A stretch of DNA of 64,000 bases from Haemonchus contortus (taxonomy: Eukaryota; Nematoda; Chromadorea; Rhabditida; Trichostrongylidae), in NCBI GenBank assembly GCA_000469685.2, contig LS997566.1, positions 1,950,061 through 2,014,060 on the forward strand, given 5' to 3'. Positions within the stretch are counted from its first letter, which is position 1, and every line of letters begins with the position of its first letter. The notes beneath the pieces are model-generated. The model had not been told where the DNA came from. It made no database searches and saw only the letters and a list, made by a program, of their open reading frames with translations. Positions 54,439 through 64,000 of this stretch are shown piece after piece. Made by a program: the position numbers and the translations under genes.

Positions 54439-57400
54439 GTATCGGTTGCGAAATAATGAATTCCAGAATAAGAACGTAGTTTGACGTAATTCGACTGGAA
54501 GAGCATCGTATTGAATAAATTAACGCCATTGAGAGATTCAGTCATAGCGAACGAACGTCGTGTACGTTTCTACAAATTCAACAGGAACATCATTAGTGAG
54601 GGAATCTACCAAAAAGAAGGAGAAAAGGAAATGCTGCTCGATAGAAGTGAGGTTAAGCAATGAGCATTAACCTCATCAGAGCTTAACAAAATGAGCGACT
54701 ACTCCATAAAAGAGAGCAGTACCATGTCCTTCCCCTCCAGCCCATTCAAGCATGAATGCTCTCACAGACTACCCTGCATCCCAATCTGCCGCTCTAGAGC
54801 TATGAAATTTAGAAGTATTCATATAAAGATAGTATTATGATAGATACACGGCTGCTGAGCTCACTCTCTTCATTTCTAAATGAGAAATCTCTTGCTGCTC
54901 TAACGAGCTGCCACTAGATGAGCGAAATAAACATCTTGAACAAACAATAAATAATTCAAGTCTAAGTAAAGACTGTGAGCCCAGAACGTAGAGTCATATA
55001 AGACCAAATCCCATAGACGATGGAGTAAGAGGGAACGAATCAACCGAACAAGGTTTGATCCCCATAATTGCAGTAGCTAAAAGGTTGACAAGCCCTGGCG
55101 AGCCTCACTCTTTCGTGGTCAAAAATCAAAAGAAAAAAATCAAAAACTGGACTCAGCAGCCTAACAGACTTAATTACATAAAAATCTGAATTGTCACATG
55201 AAAGGCGCATCTCAGCACTAATGTCTCGCAGACCACCGCGAGCATTTTTTCCATCATTTGAAGGCCATGAATAGGAAACGTCCCATGAATAAATTTGAAA
55301 GCTAAAATCCATCATTTTGTCAATCCATCATCGCAGTGCCCCTTTCATTTATCCCATATCATGAGAGTTCGATTCGTTGACTAACCACTCCACTGCACAT
55401 GGACAAACATAGAAGGAACCTATGTTTTTGGATAATACATGTTTATAAGTAGAAATTTCCATGGTAATTCTTTCAAGAACTTTACTAACTTTGATGACAG
55501 ATTTTTCAATTCAGTTATGATGTTCACTTTCACAAATAGCTCACTCCTGCTTTTTCTTCTTAGATTAAAAAGTTTTTTTTGGTTGTTCCCTTTCTAAACT
55601 GCTAGCGTAACTAGATGACCATATGATTTCACTAAAAATTGAAAATCGAAGGGAATCAATCTCGAAGAATTACGTGTATTTCCAACGGAACGATCAGAAA
55701 TAAAAATGTAAAAAGGAAAAGAAAGACCCAACAAAAGATGACTTCCGAACAGAGTAGTTACAATAACTCCGTCTACAACTAGGTGAATTTCGACGACCTT
55801 TTCAACCCTTTCCCCTCTCTGCATTTCATGAGAGCACATTTCTAGGTGGACCATTTGAAAAGTGAGTTTGCTCTCCGATTCCTCAACCAAAACGCTTTTC
55901 TACACAGTCTTTCTTTTCCGTCCAAATTATTATGTCTTCTCATCACGATTTAATATTCTTTTTATAGCCAGACAGTCACCATTTTCATCGTTTATTCACC
56001 ATTACTCATCTCCGTGACGAGCTTCAGGGATGAGCAATGAGGCTATTATGTACGAACGACCGACGCAACAAAAATCCTAAGCCTATGAATTTTTCCATCT
56101 AACTCTAAAAGCACGCCAGTCCCGCTCCTAGCCCTAATAAGTTTCCATTCAACCTGAAGTTATGGAGTAACAACGTGATGACGATCATTTCAGCGTCTCC
56201 TATCCTATCACATCACATCCACACCACATCACATTTGTCCAATCATGGGCAAAACATTTGAGGGAGCTATGTCTGTGGAAGATGAAAGCCTGTCCAAAGC
56301 AAATTGAAAGCAGTTAGGAAGAGGAGAAAAAGGAAAACTATTACCGAGTAAAGCAAACCAGCCCTTCATTAGTGAAATAGAGGAAACAAAGGCCATCAAA
56401 AATGAAATGGAAAGGGTCGATATTTCCGTTGATACAACATTGAAACCCCAATAAAAAAAGGAATAAGAGTTGCATAACAAGCACTCCACTCCAAATGGTA
56501 TGTGTGAAAGTGACGTAGCTCACTTCAAAAACGAAATTTCCATGAGATACCGTATTCTAACTAAAATGGTGAATAAAGGGAGAACAACCTGAACTGTCTG
56601 ACGCCATAAATTTGACCTAATTTGTCAACGTAAGGCAAAGACCATCTTAATGCGCAATGAAACTTTCACCCGAGATGAGATACTTTCAAAAACATACTAC
56701 AAAAACACACAAAAGATATGACTTTCTGCAACAATCACTTCGACTTTTGAAGAACCTCTAAGCGAAAAGCGAAGTAAGATAAAAATTTTAATTATAAATC
56801 GATAAGGAACTGGAAAAATAAAAGGAAATCCCCAATCGCCTTATGAAAGTCGTTGACTTGAAAGTCGATTTGCATACCCTTCCCTATCAATCGCATATCC
56901 TCAAATGCTTTAGCCAAAGTATTTTTAGCTTAGAGTAAGAGGAAGCATATTCTTAGGTCCCTCTCGTCTCTAAAAATTCAAAAGACGGTACAATTTGAAA
57001 TATCAAGATGTTCTTATTGTACCTTACATATAACATAATAGTAATTCTCATGGAAAACAAACAATGGAGAAAAGAAGTTGCAGTTTTCAAGAAATAGGGG
57101 GCACGCTCCAAGGCAAAGAAGCTGTGGATGTAAGCTAGAATTCAGTTCTATTTTGCAGAAAAAAGTTACAATTGTTGAAGGCACGTCCTGAAAACTAATC
57201 CAAAATTCCCATTACTTTTGCGCTTTTGCAATAGACTACCAGACCATAGAGAACCTCTCAGAGTTTTGATTGTTCTATGAAATCATTATCAGTGGTACTT
57301 GTAAGGGCTAGTTCAAGTTGACGAGGACAAGTCGCGATCAAACACTCTTCTCGCTTCTTACGTCACGGGCCGTCGCAGTCGTTAGTCAAGAGTCACGATA

Positions 57401-57689
57401 TTGGCAAGACTCAATTATGTGGTTCTCTTTAGTAAGGATTATGCCCGAAGTCAGTCAGCCAGTCAGAGTCTTCGTCCATACATCAACATGGCCGGCAGGG
57501 GAAAAAAGCAATGACTGAGTATCGTGAAAAAAAGCTATCAGACTAAGTAAGTGTGTTCACTCAACAAAAACAGGAAGCCATTAAGTGCAGTCAGCACAAC
57601 TGACTTGATTACGGAAAAACAAAAGTAAACTAGAAAAGAAACTTTCATAGAAGCCCCTTGATCTTTCAATACCACACCCTTTGCTCCAT

Positions 57690-57945
57690 ACGGAGGCGGT
57701 GTAGTGGTAATTAAAGCACTATCACACACGCAAGATCCCAGGATCGAATCACGGATCGATACTCGCCCTAATCACCAAATGTTCCATCATTTGGGGTCAA
57801 TAAATTGTTACCAGGCTCGTCTGGGAAGTTAAAAGCAGTGATTTGTCTTCAGCTAGTCACTGCCAACCGTTGTATAGGCCTTGACACATTCAAAACCCCC
57901 ACTACGATTCCGAATAGAAGTCGAATGTGGAGCGCATTCCAAAAT
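57690..57945 (+). mobile_element. tRNA-derived SINE, near-complete copy
   Basis: The head has a tRNA-like promoter: an A-box-like TGTAGTGGTAATTAAAG and a B box GGATCGAATCA at 57741. The body follows with CCAGGCTCGTCTG, CACTACGATTCCGAATAG and GTGGAGCGCATTCCAAAA. The same body recurs at 61365-61600 (+), 41690-41850 (+) and 9128-9360 (-), which defines a dispersed family transcribed by RNA polymerase III. Confidence 0.7.
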
Positions 57946-59360
57946 CTGATCGATTAAAGCCAAAGAACTTATTTTTATACACTCTCTATAATTTCTCATG
58001 ATAATGGCGTATAAACTAGATCGATACAGAAAGGTAATGGATTCGCACGAACGTAAATTCTCACCAAAGAAATGTTCTCTTAGCAAAACATACTTCCACG
58101 TTATCAGATCGCGTCGGAGGTTTTAAGAGTGGTTGCATAGCGTGGGAATGTCACGAACGTAACGTGGGTAAATGGCGCGTACAGCAATAGTGTGTGTGTG
58201 GGCGTACGTCAAGAGTATTAAACCCTTTCCCGATTTTCGGCCCATAAACCGCTCACCCTCATCTTGACAATGAGACTTGATTTGTCAATCGAGGCCATTT
58301 GTATGCGCTTCGATTCGTCCGAGAACCGGATTCAATTTAATCGAATCATTGTTGAGCTCGGAATAGTCAAGCTGTCAAGGCAAAGAGAGCATGAATTCAG
58401 AAGGAAGAAAGCCAGAAAGGGAGGAATAAGTGAAAGTCCAACATGGCAAAGAAGTTGAAGAGACAGAAACTCACTAGGGAATCAGTGTTTGCCCTGCTCT
58501 CTCTCCCTTTGCCATCAAAATTCTTTCACAGACAACTGACCGAATGATGGTGGACCGAATAAATCAATATAAACACGACAACACATTAACTTTGCAAATG
58601 GAACCAGCAATGTTTTTTATATGTAAAACAAGTTCTGAGCTCTTATATACGTTCAAGGCGATTTCTTCCACAGACAAATCTGTCCGAATATCAACGGATC
58701 AGAAATTTGGTTTTTTGAGTAAGAGGAGGGATTTCATTTAAAAAATTTAGAAAAAGATAAAGTACAGACTTTGCGAGCTTGTTGAACAAGTAAAGTCAGT
58801 CAAGGTGCTTGGTACCTCAATCACTGCCCAGAGTACCCAAATCCTAAATACTGGGGTTGTTTTTTGTACTCGTGTTAGTGGTAGAGTGTTGTAATAGTAA
58901 CAGCAACCACAGCATAAGTATGTACCAAAAACAAGCCAATATACTTGTTGATGAGTACCAAATGATGTAATGTCATTATTGGCAAGAGCACCTGCGAATA
59001 ATTTATGAGCTCAACGGACAAAATCGATACCCTGAAATGTTCCTACAACCTGGAATTCGACGGGACCGTAAGAAAATTGATGTGAAGCAAAAATTTGTAG
59101 CCAAGTGAGCAGAAATAGGAAGAAAATAGGCTTGTTGCCTTTCAAAAGCAAAAAATAAGGATGAAAGTCGATAATCATTCAAACACTACGATTTTCGTGC
59201 GACTGTAACAGTGATACGTCAACCTTTTCACAGAAAATATTCGACGACCGGAGACAAAACAGAATCAGAAAGAAAATCGAACCTCGTCTGGACGATTCCC
59301 CGTAGCATGATAGCCGATAGCTCCAAAAATAACTCCTTCACAGCCGAACAAGCAGGTAAA

Positions 59361-61723
59361 TCAATCAATCCGCCTTCGTAATACATCACGCTCGAAATGC
59401 TCTGCGGTCATTTGACCCAGTAATCTTTCACAATTGGGATTGAAAACGGAATATGCCGACATCTGAATGAGAAAACAACATTTTGAAAGATGTAATACAA
59501 GCGTTTGGTTCTATTCTTATTCTCTCATACATGATTGAGAGCGTAGTGACGTAGTGGCGAACAAATCGCATTCGAGCGAACACGAAGGCAAGAGGAACTC
59601 ATGAAGGATTACAACAAGACAGCAGTACAATGAAAAAAGAGCACAAACGTTACAGCGCAGTGAACATCTTGCAAACCTATGAAAAACGGTAACGCAAGAC
59701 AGCGCAGGTTGCCAAGCTATACCTAACAGTAGAAATATCACAAACCTCTCCCTCATGTCGAGTTCCCAAACTTAGGCATATCGCTAGGAGGATGGAGATG
59801 GTGAAGAAGACCAAACCGAACTGAACCCTAGAATGGCAGTGATAAACAATGGCTCACTTTCAAGGCAAACACATATTTCATATGCATGGTGACTTCACGA
59901 ACGACTGCACGCCAAAACGAAAACAAGGGGTCAACGACGAGGAGGGATTCCCGGTCAATAAAGCAGTCTTCTGGTTGAATTCACATTCTTAAAGCCTCTA
60001 AGAGCTTTAAAAATAGCAAAAAACAAGCAGAATACGGTGAAATTCCCTACTAATTACTGGGTCATTTACAAAAAAAAGTGGCAAAAAGAAGGTACTAAGT
60101 AGTTCTGTTTCTCCGCTGACATCTCCAACAATTTGCTGGTACTCTTCAAATCCTAAGCGCTATTCCTGCCTCCTGACACCCTCTCCCTGTGTTGCACAAC
60201 AGTTAGTGTTCTCTGAAACTAATTGGTTTGACGTGCACCTCTCACAAAAATCCAACCACTTGAAGCTAAACACCCTTTACCTCTCGCTATCACTGGTAAA
60301 TCAGTAGAACAATCTGACAATGAAAAGTTTCCTACTTGGTAGCAGAGGAAGAAGTAATTTCTCTTACTGTCCCATTTACAAAACTCTATGAGCTCGTCGC
60401 AAGAAAGATAAAAAACAAACGTCGTGGAAATTCTTCAACCGAACTCGGCTCAATCAGCTACGCGATGCCTACAGCCAGTAAATAGCGACCCAACTTAAAA
60501 AGAGCTTCTCACCAGACAAAAAGCACTCGTCGTTGACGGACGTCTAATGACGACCGCGGGTCCATTCGTGTAACCCAATTATGGTTCGTCAAGCCTCTGC
60601 TGCTAGGATATTTCGCAACAGCAACAGGCTCCACAAATCCAATAGGGTATGGAAAACAATGGGAATTTGTTCCGCTACATTACAATATAATATAAAAACA
60701 AAAGTATGATATTACGTAGAGAATAAGCTGAGCTAAGTTCAGGTAACTTCCGATTGAAGCGCCATACTACGAAAAGGAGAAGTATTCTTTGTATTGGAGT
60801 GGATTGATACTGAGTATCGACATTGAATTACCTCAATACAAATGAAAAACAAAAACTCACCATATAAAATAAATTTGTCCTAGTAGATAGAATAATATGG
60901 TGACGACAAGTGTGGCCCGAGGATTCCATTCGTAAAATCTTCGCCAAGTAGAAAACGGTGGAGCATCAAGGATGTCAATATTTAGCCGGTGCCAAATCCC
61001 AGGCGAATGGCGGCCGTCGCCATTGTTCTCCTGACGAAATCGTAGATATGCTTGGGGCGAGACTCCGAGCTTAATCGGGAATACAGCCGCATAGATATTG
61101 GAGAGTGTGTGCCAGAAAAGGAGGGAGTAGAACAGAGGGCATAAGAAGAATAACCGCCCTCTTGCCTCAGAGAACATTCAGAAACCGGCATTGGAAAGAA
61201 TAAGGAGCGAAGAGAAGCAGGAGCAATCAAAACGTTATAATACTGCTGCTTAACTATTATTTCTGATGTTAATACTAATACTAAAATTCTTATTCGTGTG
61301 ATCATTACCATTTCTATGATCATTAATCACTGATTAGACAAGGAGACGGTGTCATGCCAAAAAGGTCCCCGAACCAGATCCCGAATCAGTACTTGCCCAG
61401 GCCAACAAAGTTTCCATTCCTTCGGTGTCCGTCAACTGGTACCAGGCTCGTCTGTGAGGATAGAAGCACTGATTTACACAGTGGCTGGTCAAAGCAATTG
61501 GTTGTATAATAGATGCCACAAAGGCAATCAAACTCCACTACGATTCTAAGAGGAAGTCGATGCGGGGCACAATCCAAAAAACGGAATTAATAAACGCCAG
61601 AAACTCCAAAGACTTTAACTCTATAAATACAGGAGACAAATAAAGGAGATAGTTCAAACCTATGGAGGAAACCGCTTTATTTTTACGGTTATTACTAACA
61701 TTAATATAACACAATATGAAAGG

Positions 61724-61783
<60 letters not shown>

Positions 61784-62041
61784 CCATATTTCAAAAATAG
61801 CGAACAAATAAAAGGCAATTTGAAGTGAACGGAAACATAGTGGAAGGAATACTTTGCACAATTATAACTATAAAAAGAAATGGCAGCGCAAAAAAAAAGT
61901 GAAGCATATGAAACAATTGCAACAATCGAAGGCAGAAGATACCTTTTCTGGCTCCACCGGCACACTATCGTCTGTAGCTTCTGCACACTTTTTCTGCGCT
62001 TCTCTCCGATATGCCATCAGCTTTTCCGTGGCTTTATTCAT
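59361..62041 (-). CDS. SAYSD1: SAYSvFN domain protein, SAYSD1 orthologue (4 exons)
   Basis: The four exons, high to low, are 62041-61943, 61030-60861, 59827-59746 and 59462-59361. They are in phase and encode 150 residues plus TGA. The short N-terminal helix (MNKATEKLMAYRREAQKK) corresponds to the start of human SAYSD1. A linker is followed by FYEWNPR (human FLVWKPR). Two hydrophobic stretches (VVTILFYLLGQIYFIW and FGLVFFTISILLAICLSLGT) form the membrane region. The hallmark SAYSVFNPNCERL and the tail LTAEQLE-like segment GQMTAEHFERDVL close the protein. In animals SAYSD1 is an ER membrane protein that senses stalled, UFMylated ribosomes at the translocon and promotes clearance of the jammed nascent chain. 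Human SAYSD1 is 183 residues; this one has a shorter linker. An in-frame upstream ATG at 62065 would add eight residues, but the 62041 start matches the human end better. Intron 1 carries a SINE copy and an ATT microsatellite. Confidence 0.93.
61365..61600 (+). mobile_element. tRNA-derived SINE copy in SAYSD1 intron 1
   Basis: It has a degenerate head (ATCCCGAATCAGTACTTGCC), then ACCAGGCTCGTCTGTGAGGA, CACTACGATTCTAAGAGGAA and GGGGCACAATCCAAAAAA. It is on the strand opposite to SAYSD1 and within its first intron. It lies about 125 bp before the ATT microsatellite. Confidence 0.65.
61725..61783 (+). repeat. (ATT)n microsatellite
   Basis: About 20 uninterrupted ATT units (59 bp) in intron 1 of the SAYSD1 gene. 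Length variation between isolates is likely. Confidence 0.95.
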
Positions 62042-62371
62042 TCTCAAAAATGACAAACTCATCATAAGTATGCTACATGATCATAATTGTACGAGAACAT
62101 CAATCCGAAATAATGGGGTACAAAAAGTCCACTCAAGCTCGAAAACTTTGTACATATATAAAGAAAAACGATGAGAAAAAAATTGTAAGGAAGTCGCCCG
62201 AGTAATTGCACGTCAGGCGTGAATTGAGGCGTGCTGTCTGATATGCATGCAAAGCAACTTTTAGGCGTTCCGCAAGGAATGGTCTGATTGAAGACATTTT
62301 TAGTAAAATTCAAATTTTTATTGGCCGCTTTTAATGAATACCGTGGTTCATCACCGAACTACTGAACTCTT

Positions 62372-62769
62372 GGTACTATTCTACTATTACACCCCCAGAA
62401 CTATTCTACTGTTACACACCCAAAAACTCAAAATTTTAATTTTCGATGAAACTTCGCCTATAGGGATTATCCGATGCCCTGATAACGAATATGACCTTCA
62501 TTTGCGCCAATTTGGCGCCAATTGGAGCCAAATGGCGCCAGCGCCAAAAATAAATGTTATATTCGTTATCAGGACCTCAAATAACCCCTAAATGCAAGTT
62601 TTCAGCAAATTTGGTGAAAACACTCTTGGCGCCAAATTGGCGCCAAATGGCGCCAACGCCAAAAATGAAGGTCATATTCGTTATCAGGGCATCGGATTAC
62701 CCCTATAGGCGAAGTTTCGTCGAAAATTAAAATTTTGAGTTTTTGGGGGTGTAATAGTAGAATAGTACC
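62372..62769. mobile_element. 398-bp GGCGCC-rich palindromic element upstream of SAYSD1
   Basis: The left arm (GGTACTATTCTACTATTACA..., through AACTTCGCCTATAGGG and CCTGATAACGAATATGACC) pairs with the right arm ending in TGTAATAGTAGAATAGTACC. Arms are about 130 bp. The left arm has an extra tandem copy of about 27 bp (CTATTCTACTGTTACACACC). The centre has repeated TTGGCGCCAA-type blocks and a third, inner copy of the CGTTATCAGG segment. No coding capacity. It ends 331 bp upstream of the SAYSD1 start codon. Confidence 0.85.
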
Positions 62770-64000
62770 GAACTCTTTTCTCCTGTTGAATCTCAAATCT
62801 CATGAGAGCTGTTGTGGCGTTCCACACAAAAAGCCTGTGGAGGTCCCAGTGGTTTACTTTTTTTTTCAAAGAACTGGATTAGACTATTTAGACGAAGACA
62901 ATTAGTATGGCATTTAATCGCCCTCCTGAATCCATTGGACAATTTTTTTAAACTCCACTGAACGCTTGTGGAAGGCGAACAACCCCGCTTTGGTCTTCGA
63001 CCGATACCGTAGTCCTCCGTTCACGCTTCTCCTTCGGATCTGATAACAAATAAACCATGCCGTAGTAAACAAAGACTCGCCTATTACTCCGAGAAGATTT
63101 CGATTTGCGATAGTGGGAATGCACAAAAAAGCATCATCTCAACGGCATTTGTGGACAACCTTAGGTACTTCGAAAATGTTACTTTCTAGTCAGAGTTAGG
63201 GGTTGAATAGCCAGTTATTCTGAAACTAAAACTTCGCTAGTCCCCGGCAATATTTTCACTGTCGAATGGGGTTCCTGAGCGTTTCTGAGCCACATTCATC
63301 AAAATACAAAAAAAGCACCCACTTGGGACAATTACGTCCCCCAGGGCATTTGACTTATTGCCAGCCACGCCATCTCAGCAAGTAAAGGCGAATTTTCCTT
63401 TTAGAAATTCGGGATATTCTTCCGAGTTCGAATTCGGGGCCTGAAAGACCCCCGGTTACGAACCTCTGGCGACATTCTCAATCTGGCTACGCAATAGTTT
63501 CAAACAAATGATGCTGGTAAAAAACCTTATGAAGCAATAAAAACTGTCTCTATGTGGAATTTCCTATTCTCTACCTCAGGTCAGCCTCCCCTTTCCTTCT
63601 CCCTCATCTCTGCCACCAGTCCACTATGTCTACCGAAAATTGGTAAAATTTCTCCCAATTCAACCAACGTAAATCGTAGTAAAATAGGCTGCACAGAATT
63701 CTCCTTCAATCGCTTCGTTGAAAAAACGCTTGAGCGAGATAGTAAGATCGAGTGTTCGAGCCTAGTCGAACTTTTCAGGATGCGCCATGCATCCGACTTC
63801 CGGCCAAAATCGAAGGACCGTTTGATTGCGGATTTCCAGTTGAAATTAAATACGAGGACCGATATATGTATTAGTTAGCCTTGTTTGGGTGATCACACAA
63901 CTTCTATGTCAATCAAAAAACCTCGAAGGAAGGTAAATTTGATCGGCTCGCCCATTTGGTCTCGGGACCGTGAGCGTGGAAGTCCCACTTTGTTTTCAAT
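62770..64000. other. Unassigned region at the right edge
   Basis: A frame at 63552-63878 (+) is preceded by a pyrimidine-rich acceptor (CTCTACCTCAG near 63580) and contains RFVEKTLERDSKIE and LFRMRHASDFRPK. I recognise no family, and any partner exons would lie outside the window. Confidence 0.25.

Larger units (their letters stand above)
44864..59360. other. Gene-poor region between hpo-27 and SAYSD1
   Basis: Apart from the mariner relic (49.0-49.8 kb), the SINE (57.7-57.9 kb) and two palindromes I see nothing supportable. The longest frames are 45201-45809 (-, 202 codons, ending about 340 bp upstream of the hpo-27 start) and 53354-53911 (-, 185 codons). Both lack recognisable domains, and I could not join either to a neighbouring exon. 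Confidence 0.45.

Overview
The window looks like nuclear DNA of a nematode, probably a strongylid (hookworm-like) parasite. This is inferred from AT-rich DNA, many short exons with TTTCAG-type acceptors, a nematode-style GT11 fucosyltransferase and relics of nematode RTE and mariner elements. No prokaryotic, viral or organellar features were seen. Because the genes are split into small exons, most open frames in the window are chance. I rebuilt three genes by joining exons by hand, checking that splice sites, reading phase and remembered family sequence all agreed.

Layout: (1) 1-13.5 kb has no recognisable gene. It holds tRNA-derived SINE copies and a MITE at 9.4-9.6 kb with a 9-bp target duplication. 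A GC-rich, coding-like island lies at 13.55-14.2 kb. (2) 15.07-20.76 kb (+) is a complete 9-exon, 347-residue GT11 alpha-1,2-fucosyltransferase-like gene. A 25-bp perfect hairpin lies just upstream and a palindromic MITE lies in intron 4. (3) 20.8-22.5 kb is a degenerate array of units of about 125 bp, possibly a Helentron-type non-autonomous element, starting only about 45 bp after the fucosyltransferase stop. (4) 23.8-24.2 kb is a broken RTE-like reverse transcriptase, followed by a second copy of the 242-bp palindrome. (5) 27.6-44.9 kb (-) is the main gene, a complete HEATR5/hpo-27 orthologue. I resolved 49 exons with consistent phase, giving 2,073 codons before an uncertain terminal exon; human HEATR5B has about 2,071 residues. 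Its introns hold a Tc1-like MITE, a 242-bp palindrome, a 249-bp GC-rich hairpin, a SINE fragment and a G19 run. (6) 45-59 kb is gene-poor, with a mariner relic at 49.0-49.8 kb that has unusually long terminal repeats. (7) 59.4-62.0 kb (-) is a complete 4-exon, 150-residue SAYSD1 orthologue, with a 398-bp GGCGCC-rich palindrome in its upstream region. (8) 62.8-64 kb holds nothing I can support.

The three genes are functionally separate, though all belong to the endomembrane system: Golgi glycosylation (GT11), AP-1/endosome-lysosome traffic (HEATR5) and ER translocon quality control (SAYSD1). They are far apart and show no operon arrangement. The most unusual feature of the window is its load of structured, self-complementary elements. 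Several sit inside introns, where they would form dsRNA in the transcript.
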